Shown: positions 23,608 through 32,698, counted from the stretch's first letter. The stretch is 64,000 bases of DNA from an uncultured Ruminococcus sp. (GCA_902774325.1 CACYIC010000004.1:1-64000); one strand, 5' to 3'. The notes: generated from the letters alone by a model not told the origin. Made by a program: numbers and translations.

Positions 23608-25056
23608 ATGCGCAAGGAAAAATACAGTATGCTTTGCGATTTTTATGAGTTCACAATGGCGAACGGCTATTTTAAGAACGGCTTCTTCAACAAGAACGTC
23701 TACTTCGACGTTTTCTTCCGCAAGGTTCCCGACAACGGCGGCTTCGCGATCGCCGCGGGTCTTGAGCAGGTGATAGAATATATCAAAGAGCTTCACTTTG
23801 ACGCGGAGGATATCGAATATCTGCGCTCAAAGGGCATTTTTGACGAGAGGTTTTTGGAATACCTCGCGGATTTCCGCTTTTCGGGCGACATATACGCGGT
23901 ACCCGAGGGCACTCCTGTTTTTCCTAACGAGCCGATCTTCACCGTCAGAGCGCCCGCGATCGAGGCTCAGCTGATCGAGACCTTCGTGCTTCTCAGCCTC
24001 AATCACCAGACGCTTATCGCGACCAAGGCTAACCGCATCGTCCGCGCGGCTCAGGGCAAAGCGGTGATCGAGTTCGGCTCGCGCCGCGCCCAGGGAGCAA
24101 GCGGAGCTGTGCTCGGAGCGAGAGCGGCTTATATCGGCGGCTGCGTCGGCACCGCCTGCACGCTCACCGACGAGCTCTACGGAGTTCCCGCCGGCGGAAC
24201 AATGGCTCATTCGTGGATCCAGATGTTCGACAGCGAGTACGAGGCGTTCAAAACCTACTGCGAGCTCTATCCCGACAACCCGACCCTGCTCGTCGATACC
24301 TACAACACCCTGCGCAGCGGCATTCCCAACGCAATCAAGGTATTCAAGGAGGTCCTGCTGCCAAAGGGTCTGACAAAATGCGCGATCAGGCTCGATTCGG
24401 GCGACATCTCCTACCTCTCGAAAAAGGCGAGGATGATGCTCGACGAGGCGGGACTCACCGACTGCAAAATCACCGCGTCAAACGCCCTCGACGAAAAGCT
24501 CATCAGGGATCTGATGATGCAGGGCGCGAAGGTCGACACCTTCGGAGTCGGTGAAAGGCTGATAACCTCCTCCGGCTCACCCGTTTTCGGCGGGGTATAC
24601 AAGCTTGTCGCGATCGAGAATGATTACGGCGAGATCGAGCCTAAGATCAAGGTCAGCGAGAACACCGCCAAGATCACAAACCCGCATTTCAAGAAGGTTT
24701 ACCGCTACTACGACAACGAGAGCGGAAAGGCGCTCGCCGACGAGCTTTGTGTGTTCGACGAAACCGTTGACGACAGCAGACCGCACACCATCTTTGATCC
24801 CAACGCGAGCTGGAAAACCAAGACGCTCACCAACTTCACCGCCCGCGAGCTGCTTGTGCCGATCTTCAAAAACGGCGAGTGCGTTTACGACTGCCCCGAT
24901 ATCGCTCAGATCGCCTCATACTGCCGCGAACAGCTCGAGCTGCTCTGGGACGAGGTCAAGCGCTTTGAGAATCCCCACACCTACTACGTCGACCTCTCGG
25001 AAAAGCTTTACAACATCAGAAGCATCCTTCTGAGCGTTCACAAGATCAGCGGATGA
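23608..25056 (+). CDS. pncB: Nicotinate phosphoribosyltransferase
   Basis: A 482-aa enzyme of NAD salvage joining nicotinate and PRPP to nicotinate mononucleotide. The N-terminus (YSMLCDFYEFTMANGYF) and the FGSRRAQG, AIRLDSGDISYLSKKARMML and GVGERLITSSGSP segments are typical of the bacterial pncB family of this length. It is last in the proS-metA-pncB run and is followed by two large hairpins shared with the convergent htrA gene. The start ATG 23608 is preceded by GGACGGTGAG. Confidence 0.92.
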   Translation: MRKEKYSMLCDFYEFTMANGYFKNGFFNKNVYFDVFFRKVPDNGGFAIAAGLEQVIEYIKELHFDAEDIEYLRSKGIFDERFLEYLADFRFSGDIYAVPEGTPVFPNEPIFTVRAPAIEAQLIETFVLLSLNHQTLIATKANRIVRAAQGKAVIEFGSRRAQGASGAVLGARAAYIGGCVGTACTLTDELYGVPAGGTMAHSWIQMFDSEYEAFKTYCELYPDNPTLLVDTYNTLRSGIPNAIKVFKEVLLPKGLTKCAIRLDSGDISYLSKKARMMLDEAGLTDCKITASNALDEKLIRDLMMQGAKVDTFGVGERLITSSGSPVFGGVYKLVAIENDYGEIEPKIKVSENTAKITNPHFKKVYRYYDNESGKALADELCVFDETVDDSRPHTIFDPNASWKTKTLTNFTARELLVPIFKNGECVYDCPDIAQIASYCREQLELLWDEVKRFENPHTYYVDLSEKLYNIRSILLSVHKISG

Positions 25057-25102
25057 CCGCGCGAATCAAACCAAAAAGATTGTTCTGTCTTTAACTGAAA
25101 TA

Positions 25103-25144
25103 AAGCCGTCTGTCATCATCCAAAGTGATGATGACAGACGGCTT
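25103..25144. terminator. Long perfect hairpin after pncB
   Basis: An 18-bp perfect stem (25103-25120 with 25127-25144) around a CAAAGT loop. The T-run is poor. It probably works together with the next hairpin. Confidence 0.7.
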
Positions 25145-25167
25145 GCTTTGATAAAAGCAGATCTTTG

Positions 25168-25222
25168 AAAAAAACAGGGCAGACTGGTTTGATTTGATCA
25201 AACGCCGTCTGCCCTGCTTTTA
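25168..25222. terminator. Bidirectional terminator of pncB and htrA
   Basis: CAGGGCAGAC (25175-25184) pairs with GTCTGCCCTG (25207-25216), with a further inner pairing TTTGAT/ATCAAA. The A7 on the left serves as a T-run for minus-strand htrA, and CTTTTATT on the right serves pncB. Confidence 0.8.
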
Positions 25223-25246
25223 TTGTTGAATATTTTTTCTGCTCGG

Positions 25247-27250
25247 TCAGCCCTCGTCCGCCTGGAGGGTGATTTGGATTTCGTAATCCTTGTTCTCGTT
25301 CTGGCGGTAGAAGCTGAGCTTGACCTTATCGCCTTCCTTGTGCTCCTCGAGAATCGTATAGATATCCGAGAAGGAGGCGATCTCCTTGCCGTCAAGCTTG
25401 GTGATGACGTCGCCCTCTTTGAGCTCGGTGTTCGCGCAGGGACCCTTAGCGTCGATCGCCTGTACATAAATTCCCGAGGGAAGCTGAACGTAGCTGTCAA
25501 GATCCGAGGTCGCGATTCCGGTGATTCCGATTCTGACCCTTCCCGCGACGTAGCCCTGATGGATTATATCGTCAACGACGGTCTTTGCGGTGCTGCTGGG
25601 GATACAGAAGCACATATTGTCATAGTAGCTGTTGGCGATCTTGGCGCTGGCGATGCCGACCACCTGACCGTAGATATTCACCGCGGGACCGCCCGAATTG
25701 CCGGGATTGATCGCTGCGTCGGTCTGGATGTACTTGACCATATTCTTTTTTGAAGCGTCGCGGTCAAGCGCCGAAACTATGCCCTTGGTCATGGTGTTCT
25801 GGTAATTGAGTCCGCCGGGATTTCCGACTACGATCAAATCGTCGCCGACCTTGAGCTCTGTTGAATCCGCGAAGTGCGCCGCCTTGAAGTTGTCGGCGTT
25901 TTCCGCCTTGAGCACGGCGATATCGGTGCGCGGATCGACTCCGACAACGCCCGCCTTGAATTCCTTGCCCTCGGAATTCACCACCCTGATAAGGTAGGCG
26001 GTGCGACTGTTGCCCACAACATGAGAATTCGTGATGATGTAGCCGTCCTCGCTGATGATGATACCGCTGCCGAAGGAGGCTGTATTGGTGTCCTCCTCAT
26101 CGTTGTAGCAGAGGACGCCCACAACTGATTCCGAAATATTGTTAAAGGCGTTCTCGGCTGTATATTCGTCGCTCTTATCGGCGTCCTCAGGCTTCTCCTC
26201 AAGCTTGAGCGAAAAGTTCTTGTCGGTCTTGTCGCTGAAGTCGCTCTCGTTGTGGACGGGCGGGTCGGCTTCCTTTTCATTATAAGGAACAGTAAAATCC
26301 GGGAGCGTAAAGCCGTTGCCGTTTTCCGGAGGGAGCTCCCTCTCGGGAGCCCTGTTGCCCGTCGAGAGAACATAGAAGAATATTCCCGCGAGGCTGCCCG
26401 CCAGCAGAACCGAGAGCACGATGATCACCGCGATAAGTCCCTTGTTCGACTTGGGCTTTTGGGCTTTTTGCTGAGGCTGATAAACCGTCACCTGCTCATA
26501 AGGATTGACTGATGAGGGCGCGGGGGGATAGCTTGCATTATCGAGCGGAGGCTGCTGCGGCTGCTGAGGCTGAGGCTGCTGAGGCTGAGGCTGCTGAGGC
26601 TGAGGTCGCTGCGGCGGATAAAATGGCTGCGCCGTATTCTGCGGATACGGCTGCCTCTGAGGATTTTGAGGGTACGCCGGCTGCTCCGGCACGCGCTGCT
26701 GCGCGTTGGGGTTAAAATACTGCGCCTGAGAATAATCCGAGGGCTCCGCGAAATCATAGTCGCGCCGAGGCTCTCTCGGAAATGACTGCCTGCCGTGAAA
26801 AGCTCCGTCCTGATAGGTCGCCGTTTGCTCTACGGGATTAAAGTCATGTTCCGGCTGAGGCGAGGGGTATTTCCCCGGAGCCTGCGCGGGGATCTGCTGA
26901 CCCATAAACTCGGGCGCTGCCTGAGCTTTTGGAAGCTCCTGCGCGGGTACAGCCCTCTGAGGCTCTCCGAACGGGCGCTGATCGGGATATCCGGCGAAGC
27001 CGGGTGCCTTGGGATACTCCGGAGCCTTCTGAGGCTTGGGATATTCGGGCGCCGATGGAGGCGCGTATTCCGGAGCGGGTCGGGGATCGCTTTCGGGCGC
27101 GGCGCCTTCGCGCTGCATCAAGGGGCGCTGAGGATTAAAGGACTCCGTGGGATTCTGCGGCGGCATTTCGGGAACCTGAGGCTGTTCTCCCGGCTTTTCG
27201 GTGAACGGGCGCTGAGGATCGTTGCCGTAAAAATCATATTGATTGTCCAT
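25247..27250 (-). CDS. htrA: HtrA/DegP-like membrane-anchored serine protease
   Basis: A 667-aa protein. AAAAGGAG lies 8 nt before ATG 27250; a GTG 9 nt upstream overlaps that site and is rejected. A long Pro/Gln-rich cytoplasmic N-terminus (about 270 residues, including PQPQQ repeats) precedes one membrane segment (GLIAVIIVLSVLLAGSLAGI). Then comes an extracellular trypsin-like domain with His in ITNSHVVG, Asp in DPRTDIAVL and Ser in NPGNSGGPAV, and a C-terminal PDZ domain. HtrA proteases handle misfolded envelope proteins. The proline-rich region is much longer than in Bacillus HtrA. It is convergent with pncB. Confidence 0.9.
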   Translation of the reverse strand: MDNQYDFYGNDPQRPFTEKPGEQPQVPEMPPQNPTESFNPQRPLMQREGAAPESDPRPAPEYAPPSAPEYPKPQKAPEYPKAPGFAGYPDQRPFGEPQRAVPAQELPKAQAAPEFMGQQIPAQAPGKYPSPQPEHDFNPVEQTATYQDGAFHGRQSFPREPRRDYDFAEPSDYSQAQYFNPNAQQRVPEQPAYPQNPQRQPYPQNTAQPFYPPQRPQPQQPQPQQPQPQQPQQPPLDNASYPPAPSSVNPYEQVTVYQPQQKAQKPKSNKGLIAVIIVLSVLLAGSLAGIFFYVLSTGNRAPERELPPENGNGFTLPDFTVPYNEKEADPPVHNESDFSDKTDKNFSLKLEEKPEDADKSDEYTAENAFNNISESVVGVLCYNDEEDTNTASFGSGIIISEDGYIITNSHVVGNSRTAYLIRVVNSEGKEFKAGVVGVDPRTDIAVLKAENADNFKAAHFADSTELKVGDDLIVVGNPGGLNYQNTMTKGIVSALDRDASKKNMVKYIQTDAAINPGNSGGPAVNIYGQVVGIASAKIANSYYDNMCFCIPSSTAKTVVDDIIHQGYVAGRVRIGITGIATSDLDSYVQLPSGIYVQAIDAKGPCANTELKEGDVITKLDGKEIASFSDIYTILEEHKEGDKVKLSFYRQNENKDYEIQITLQADEG

Positions 27251-27285
27251 AACGGTCACTCCTTTTCATTTTCGGTATTGACACT

Positions 27286-27314
27286 ATTATACAACTAAAA
27301 AATTCTAAAAGCAA
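27286..27314 (-). promoter_or_regulatory. htrA promoter
   Basis: On the minus strand TTGCTT (27309-27314), a 17-nt spacer and TATAAT (27286-27291), about 36 nt before the start codon. Confidence 0.65.
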
Positions 27315-27427
27315 CTGAGTTATGGTGATTAAAACCTGAAAATTGTGTGAAATTTGAAAAAATCACAAATCCCAATCAGAAAAATATAGTTTTTTTCCCG
27401 AAAAAACTTTTATTTTCTGCCAATACG

Positions 27428-27436
27428 TGATATAAT
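27428..27436 (+). promoter_or_regulatory. Extended -10 promoter of fba
   Basis: TGATATAAT (27428-27436) is an extended -10 element. The -35 region is only T-rich. The rest of the 27315-27427 gap is AT-rich without other recognisable features. Confidence 0.6.
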
Positions 27437-27498
27437 TATTGTAACTCGACAGGAGAAGACGTTCGCCTGCCGAAATATTATCACAAAGGAAGATGAAT

Positions 27499-28365
27499 AT
27501 GCCATTAGTAAACGCGAAAGAAATGCTCACCAAAGCAAAGGCAGGCCACTACGCTGTTGGTCAGTTCAACATCAACAACCTTGAGTGGACAAAATCCATT
27601 CTCCTCACCGCTCAGGAGCTTAACTCTCCCGTAATTCTCGGCGTTTCCGAGGGCGCTGGCAAGTATATGTGCGGCTACAAGACCGTAGTCGGCATGGTGA
27701 CCGCCATGCTCGAGGAGCTCAACATCACCGTTCCCGTCGCTCTTCACCTTGATCACGGCTCATACGAGGGCGCCAAGAAGTGCATCGAGGCAGGCTTCAG
27801 CTCAATCATGTTTGACGGCTCCCACTATCCCATCGACGAAAACGTTGCCAAGACCAAAGAGCTGGTAGCGACCTGTGAGGAGCTCGGTCTTTCGATCGAG
27901 GCAGAGGTCGGTTCCATCGGCGGCGAGGAAGACGGCGTTATCGGCGCCGGCGAGTGCGCGGATCCCGAAGAGTGCAAGAGGATCGCCGATCTCGGCGTTA
28001 CCATGCTCGCGGCGGGCATCGGCAATATCCACGGCAAATATCCCGAGAACTGGGCGGGACTCAGCTTTGATACCCTCGACGCTATCCAGAAGCTCACAGG
28101 CGATATGCCTCTCGTTCTCCACGGCGGCACCGGAATCCCTGCGGACATGATCAAGAAGGCTATTGAGCTCGGCGTTTCCAAGATCAACGTCAACACCGAA
28201 TGCCAGCTCGCGTTCGCGGCGGCTACCAGAAAATATATCGAAGAAGGCAAGGACCTCCAGGGCAAGGGCTTCGATCCCAGAAAGCTCCTCGCTCCCGGCG
28301 CTCAGGCGATCAAGGACACCGTCAAGGAGAAAATGGAGCTCTTCGGTTCCGTAGGAAAGGCTTAA
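27499..28365 (+). CDS. fba: Class II fructose-bisphosphate aldolase
   Basis: A 288-aa zinc-dependent aldolase of glycolysis and gluconeogenesis. AAAGGA (27485-27490) is 8 nt from ATG 27499 but only 2 nt from the in-frame ATG 27493, and family members begin MPLVNAKEML, so I chose 27499. Zinc and active-site segments are seen in ALHLDHGSY, SIEAEVGSIGG, NIHGKYP and PLVLHGGTGIP. It has its own promoter and terminators on both sides, consistent with a highly expressed single gene. Confidence 0.95.
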   Translation: MPLVNAKEMLTKAKAGHYAVGQFNINNLEWTKSILLTAQELNSPVILGVSEGAGKYMCGYKTVVGMVTAMLEELNITVPVALHLDHGSYEGAKKCIEAGFSSIMFDGSHYPIDENVAKTKELVATCEELGLSIEAEVGSIGGEEDGVIGAGECADPEECKRIADLGVTMLAAGIGNIHGKYPENWAGLSFDTLDAIQKLTGDMPLVLHGGTGIPADMIKKAIELGVSKINVNTECQLAFAAATRKYIEEGKDLQGKGFDPRKLLAPGAQAIKDTVKEKMELFGSVGKA

Positions 28366-28423
28366 TCCGCTCCGCAATCAAAAGCAATCCGCACCGCGGT
28401 ATTGCCTTAAAAACGCATAACAA

Positions 28424-28460
28424 AAGCGCTCGGTTCATCGAATCGGGCGCTTCTTTCTTT
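28424..28460 (+). terminator. fba terminator
   Basis: AAGCGCTCG (28424-28432) pairs imperfectly with TCGGGCGCTT (28443-28452), followed by the T-rich CTTTCTTT. Confidence 0.6.
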
Positions 28461-28491
28461 AAGGGCGCCTCAAAAGATCAGAGGCGCCCTT
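28461..28491 (-). terminator. Hairpin terminator after ruvX
   Basis: AAGGGCGCCTC (28461-28471) pairs perfectly with GAGGCGCCCTT (28481-28491). Read on the minus strand it ends ruvX and is followed by a pyrimidine- and A-rich tract. Confidence 0.65.
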
Positions 28492-28500
28492 AAGCGTTTT

Positions 28501-28917
28501 TCAGCTTTGCTTCCTTCTATCGAGAAAATCCTGCAAAATGATCGTGGCGGCAACGGCGTCTACCACCGCCTTGCGCTTTTTACCTCTGGTATTCGTTTCG
28601 TTCAGATAGCTGTGCGCGGTGATCGTCGTTCCGCGCTCGTCCTGCATTACCACCTCAACTCCCGTCAGCCTGCCGATCTCGTCCGCCGCAGCCCTGGCGT
28701 TTTGCGCGCTCTCGCCCTCGGTCCCGTCCATATTCTTGGGAAGTCCGACAACAATGAGCTCCGCGCCGACCTCCTTCGCTGTTTCGGCGATCCTTTCGGG
28801 GAGCCTTTTGGTTGATTTTTCAAAAATCACGGTGTAAGGTGACGCGAGAAACTCACTTTTGTCGCATACCGCTATGCCCGTTCTCGCCTTTCCCAAATCG
28901 ACCGACATTATAATCAT
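28501..28917 (-). CDS. ruvX: YqgF/RuvX-family Holliday junction resolvase or pre-16S nuclease
   Basis: A 138-aa RNase-H-fold protein. Conserved segments are MSVDLGKARTGIAVCD (first Asp), ELIVVGLPKNMDGTEG and MQDERGTTITAH with the acidic cluster DAVAATIIL. The family processes the 5' end of 16S rRNA in E. coli and has been proposed to resolve Holliday junctions. It is a single gene, convergent with fba and divergent from spoIIE. Confidence 0.9.
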   Translation of the reverse strand: MIIMSVDLGKARTGIAVCDKSEFLASPYTVIFEKSTKRLPERIAETAKEVGAELIVVGLPKNMDGTEGESAQNARAAADEIGRLTGVEVVMQDERGTTITAHSYLNETNTRGKKRKAVVDAVAATIILQDFLDRRKQS

Positions 28918-29045
28918 GAGAAAACTCCTTTCGACTTGTTTACAACATTATAGCGCAAAAGCGGAAAAGATACAATCCTTTTGTGCGAGCGCCGTGCCTA
29001 AATTCCAAAAAGGCGCAAAACTACCGCTAAAAGAGCACCGCCATA

Positions 29046-29078
29046 GTGACAAAAACGCGGGGCGGTTTCTTTTATAAT
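29046..29078 (+). promoter_or_regulatory. spoIIE promoter with 21-nt spacing
   Basis: GTGACA (29046-29051) and TATAAT (29073-29078) are separated by 21 nt, longer than the usual 17. Spo0A-activated sigma-A promoters of Bacillus, including spoIIE, have this kind of long spacing, so activation by Spo0A is likely. I could not assign clear 0A boxes. Confidence 0.6.
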
Positions 29079-29112
29079 GGAAGCATAATACAACGCAAAG
29101 GAAGTTGAAAGC

Positions 29113-31437
29113 ATGAATACAATCAGAGCGGCGCACAGAATACCCGCCGCGGCAAATACGGGAATACTTAAAGGCGCGGCTGCGCAGCTCATCTATTTCG
29201 GCTGCGGGGTGCTGGTTTCGCGCGGAGCGGTCCCGGGGGCGCTCGCGCCCTTCGGAGCCTCCTTTCTGGCGGCTGTTCCGATCAACAAGCTGCTGGCTTC
29301 AATGCTGGGCACGGCGCTCGGATATATCCTTCTGGCGCCCACGGACAGCTTTCGCTATCTGGCTGTCGTCGTCGCCGTCGGCGCGATACGCCGGCTTTTT
29401 TCAAGCCTGGACAAAATCAACGGGAGCAGGTTTTTCGCTCCGCTCGCCGCCTCTCTGCCAATCCTCGCGACCGGCGCGGCGCTGTTCTTCGGGAGCACCG
29501 GAACGCTCTCGGAGCTGTCCTTTGTGGTGATCGAGGCGTTTCTAGCCGCGGCAGCCGCCTACTTCTTCTCCGAAACGGTGAGGCTGTCGCTCGGCAAGAG
29601 AAGCCTGCAAAGCTTTACCCAGAGCGAGAGCGCCTGCGTCGTTATGTCCGCCTGCGTGCTCCTGCTCTCTCTCGGAAGCCTCGCGATCGAGAATGTTTCC
29701 GTGGGAAGGATCCTCGCGGTGACGGCGGTGCTCCTCTGCGCCCGCTACGGCGGAGTCAGCGGCGGCGCGGTGAGCGGGATCTCAACAGGCGCGGTTTTCA
29801 GCCTTGCGGGAGCCGAACAGGGCTTTATCTGCGCGGGCTACGCCTTCGGCGGACTGACCGCCGGGCTGTTCGGCACTCTCGGCAAGCTCGGGAGCGCGCT
29901 GGGCTTTTTGATCTCCGACTTCTTCATGAGTTTGGCGCTCGGCAGCGGGAGACTCACCGCCGCTACTCTGATCGAGAGCGCGGCGGGCGGCGCCATCTTC
30001 ATGCTGCTGCCCAAAAGCGTCGGCGGCTTTATTTCTCCCCTGTTTGAGCGTCCCCGCGCCGAAGGACTCGGCGATACCCTCAGGCGCGGCGCGGTCATGA
30101 GGCTGGGCTTCGTATCAAAAGCGATCAAAAACGTTCAAAACGACGTTGAAAACGTTTCAAAAAAGCTCGGCGTGATGACCGCGCCCGGCTTTGAGAGCGT
30201 CTGCGAGGACGCCGCGCGAGAGGTCTGCTCGGGCTGCGGGCTGAGGATGTACTGCTACGAGCACGAGGGCGGCGTTACAAAGGACGACTTCTTCCGCCTG
30301 CGGGAGCCGCTCGCTGAAAAGGGAGAGATCAACGAGAGGGACGTAGCCTCCGCGTTCCTGAAAACCTGCTGCAAAAAGGGCGAGATCGCCCGCAGCATGA
30401 GCGAAAGCTACAAGCGCCTGCTCTCGAGGCAAGAGGCGAGGCGCAGGGTAACGGAGCTCAGAGGCGTAGTAGCGGGTCAGTTCGCAGGCGTCGGCGAGAT
30501 ACTCGACGACCTTTCCTGCGAGCTTGAAACGGCGATGAAAACCGACAGCGCCGCCGCGGAGCGGATAACCTCGCGGCTCAGCGAGCTCGGGCTTCCTCCG
30601 CGTGAATGCGTATGCCTGACAGACGGCTCGGACAGGATGAGAGTCGAGCTGACTATCGAGGGCAAAACCGCGCGGGAGCTTCAAAAGAGCAAACTTGCCC
30701 GCGAGATCTCGCGCTGCTGCGGAAGACGGCTCGATTCCCCCTCTGTTTCGGACGAGAGCGGCAGGCTCAGGCTCACGCTCTGCGAGCTGCCCGAATACGA
30801 CGTTGAGATCGGCACCGATCAGCACATTGCCGACAACGGCAAGCTGTGCGGCGACTGCATCGACTATTTCAACGACGGCGGCGGCAGAACCTACGCGATG
30901 ATCTGCGACGGCATGGGCACGGGCGGCAGAGCTGCGGTGGACAGCAATATGGCTGTCAGCGTCATGGGCAGACTGCTTCGAGCGGGCTTGGGCGCGGACA
31001 GCAGTCTGAGCGTGGTCAACACCGCGCTGATGGTAAAAAGCGAGGACGAAAGTCTCTCGACGATCGACCTCGCCTCAATTGATTTGTATACGGGAGAGCT
31101 GATCCTGCGCAAGGCGGGCGCTCCCGCGACCTTCATACGAAAGGGCGGCAGAGTCACCGCGAGGGAATACGGCTCGCTGCCCGCGGGCATTCTTGAAAGC
31201 ATTGAATTCGCGGGCGATACGGTAAAGCTCGCGGCGGGAGACATGGTGGTTATGGTTTCAGACGGCGTTATTACAGGCGACGAAAAATGGCTTGAGCAGT
31301 TGATAAAAAGCTGGCGCAAGGGCAGCACTCAGGAGCTTGCGCAGGCGGTTGTTGAGGAGGCGATACGCAGGCGCGGGAGCATGAAGGACGACGACATCAC
31401 AGCCGTGGCTATAAAGCTGATCGAAAACGAGGAATAA
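29113..31437 (+). CDS. spoIIE: Stage II sporulation protein E (PP2C phosphatase)
   Basis: A 774-aa protein with about ten N-terminal membrane segments (residues about 15-320), a central regulatory region with conserved cysteines, and a C-terminal PP2C-type phosphatase domain (ICDGMGTGGRAAVDSNM, then MVVMVSDGVITGDEKW and KDDDITAVAIK). SpoIIE sits at the polar septum and dephosphorylates SpoIIAA, releasing sigma-F in the forespore. AAAGGAAG (29098-29105) is 7 nt before the start. The last 60 bp are duplicated in inverted orientation at 31848-31908. Confidence 0.95.
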   Translation: MNTIRAAHRIPAAANTGILKGAAAQLIYFGCGVLVSRGAVPGALAPFGASFLAAVPINKLLASMLGTALGYILLAPTDSFRYLAVVVAVGAIRRLFSSLDKINGSRFFAPLAASLPILATGAALFFGSTGTLSELSFVVIEAFLAAAAAYFFSETVRLSLGKRSLQSFTQSESACVVMSACVLLLSLGSLAIENVSVGRILAVTAVLLCARYGGVSGGAVSGISTGAVFSLAGAEQGFICAGYAFGGLTAGLFGTLGKLGSALGFLISDFFMSLALGSGRLTAATLIESAAGGAIFMLLPKSVGGFISPLFERPRAEGLGDTLRRGAVMRLGFVSKAIKNVQNDVENVSKKLGVMTAPGFESVCEDAAREVCSGCGLRMYCYEHEGGVTKDDFFRLREPLAEKGEINERDVASAFLKTCCKKGEIARSMSESYKRLLSRQEARRRVTELRGVVAGQFAGVGEILDDLSCELETAMKTDSAAAERITSRLSELGLPPRECVCLTDGSDRMRVELTIEGKTARELQKSKLAREISRCCGRRLDSPSVSDESGRLRLTLCELPEYDVEIGTDQHIADNGKLCGDCIDYFNDGGGRTYAMICDGMGTGGRAAVDSNMAVSVMGRLLRAGLGADSSLSVVNTALMVKSEDESLSTIDLASIDLYTGELILRKAGAPATFIRKGGRVTAREYGSLPAGILESIEFAGDTVKLAAGDMVVMVSDGVITGDEKWLEQLIKSWRKGSTQELAQAVVEEAIRRRGSMKDDDITAVAIKLIENEE
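31332..31393 (+). repeat. spoIIE 3' segment duplicated in inverse orientation
   Basis: This 62-nt stretch of spoIIE recurs on the minus strand at 31848-31908. A 37-nt core (from GTTGAGGAGGCGATACGCAG to GCATGAAGG) is identical, with a few differences outside it. Confidence 0.9.
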
Positions 31438-31503
31438 TACTAATTTTCAATAAAAACTCGACATTCTTATCGGTCTGATTTCTATTGATAACCAGTATAA
31501 AAA

Positions 31504-31574
31504 GCGCCGGTGGGCGCTCACGCCCGCCTGTTCAACCCTTGGCAATCACGGCAACCGTCTTCAACGGCGGGATC
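31504..31574 (+). repeat. Dispersed intergenic repeat, divergent copy
   Basis: It starts with the palindromic head GCGCCGGTGGGCGCT and ends with CAACGGCGGGATC, as do the copies at 32831 and 46381. Its middle part differs. Confidence 0.6.
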
Positions 31575-31597
31575 AAGTAATTACATATAAAACAAGC

Positions 31598-31635
31598 TCC
31601 GCCCCGGCGGCTGCTGTCGCAGCTGTCGGGGCGGA
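31598..31635. terminator. GC-rich hairpin between spoIIE and the dockerin fragment
   Basis: TCCGCCCCG (31598-31606) pairs with CGGGGCGGA (31627-31635), with an inner GCTGC/GCAGC stem. A-rich sequence lies on the left and ATATTAT on the right, so it may end transcripts from either side. Confidence 0.5.
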
Positions 31636-31671
31636 TATTATAGAAGTGAATAATTGCTCATTATGAAAAAA

Positions 31672-31935
31672 TTAATAAAACAGCTTAGCCGCAAGACGCT
31701 GTACTAATGAGGCATCGGAGACGTCCACCTTATCGTCGCCGTTTATATCGGCGGTCTCGCTTTGGACTTCGGAAAACGCCGTAAGCTTTGCGGCGTTCAT
31801 CCGAATAAGCGTAGCGTCCGTAATATCAGCCTTGCCGTCGCCTTTCACGTCGCCCTTCATGCTCCCGCGCCTGCGTATCGCCTCCTCAACAGCCGCAGGG
31901 CAAGCTCCCGCACAGGCAGCGGTGAATAAGATCAA
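31672..31935 (-). pseudogene. Dockerin gene fragment fused to an inverted spoIIE tail
   Basis: The 87-codon ORF contains a type I dockerin with two calcium-loop halves (DVKGDGKADITDATLIR and DINGDDKVDVSDASLVQ). Nothing before it resembles an enzyme or a signal peptide. Instead its codons 10-29 come from a segment nearly identical to the 3' end of spoIIE, read in the same frame (EEAIRRRGSMK in both). I infer a truncated dockerin gene joined to a duplicated spoIIE piece. No promoter or ribosome binding site is evident, so expression is doubtful. Confidence 0.7.
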
Positions 31936-32044
31936 TCGGCAAGCGCGCCCGATAACAGCTTCTTTTTCACAAATACCAACCTTTCTGTCTTTGCGAAATA
32001 TGCTTGTTTGAGTCTGAGTAAAACAAAATCGGCTCTGTTATTTT

Positions 32045-32602
32045 TCAGTCGAGCTCTAGGCGCATGAGCACCAGCTCCTGCCAACCCGTTTGCCTTGACA
32101 TGAAGCCCCGGGGATTTCTCCCGTACTCGACAAAGCCGAGTTTATTATAGAGCGAGAGGGCGCTTTTGTTATCCGCGACCACCTCGAGCTCAAGCTGAGA
32201 ATAGCCCGCTCTTTTCGCGCATTCGATACAGGCTCTTGTGAGCGCGCTGCCGATCCCGAGACCCCAGTATGCCTTGTCAATGCCGATCCCGAATTCGGCG
32301 CGGCGGCGGGTCTTGTAATTCCTTCCGACAGCTTCTATGCCGGCTGTTCCGACGATCTTTCCGTCAAGCTCGGCAAGCAGCTCAACCTCGTTCCCGCTCT
32401 CGTCCTTTTCCTTCATATACTTTTCCTGATCCTCGACCGTGAAGCTGATCTCGTCGGGATAGGTGAGCAGGAAGTCGGTCTGCTTGTGAGTTTTCTTGAA
32501 CACCTCGAGCGACGCCTCTCCGTCCCGCTGCGTCCCGTTTCTGAGAACGCACTCCCGTCCGTCCTTCAGAATAATTTTCTTAAAATATTTCAACGGTCTC
32601 AA
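32045..32602 (-). CDS. GNAT-family N-acetyltransferase
   Basis: A 185-aa protein with the GNAT fold pattern: the acetyl-CoA loop GIGIDKAYWGLGIGSALTRA, the preceding beta strand GTAGIEA and the C-terminal LYNKLGFVEYGRN. The acceptor substrate cannot be predicted. The start is uncertain: TTG 32602 or TTG 32593, both near the GGAGGGAGG site, with no ATG suitable. A good promoter lies at 32653-32682. It stands alone between the dockerin fragment and the repeat array. Confidence 0.82.
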   Translation of the reverse strand: MRPLKYFKKIILKDGRECVLRNGTQRDGEASLEVFKKTHKQTDFLLTYPDEISFTVEDQEKYMKEKDESGNEVELLAELDGKIVGTAGIEAVGRNYKTRRRAEFGIGIDKAYWGLGIGSALTRACIECAKRAGYSQLELEVVADNKSALSLYNKLGFVEYGRNPRGFMSRQTGWQELVLMRLELD

Positions 32603-32652
32603 GCCTCCCTCCTATTGTGAATAAATTTTCACGCGGATATTATTTTAGTTAT

Positions 32653-32682
32653 ATTATAGTAAGCATTTTTCGCTTTTGTCAA
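32653..32682 (-). promoter_or_regulatory. Promoter of the GNAT gene
   Basis: On the minus strand TTGACA (32677-32682), an 18-nt spacer and TATAAT (32653-32658). Confidence 0.7.
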
Positions 32683-32698
32683 GAGAATTCATGAAAAA

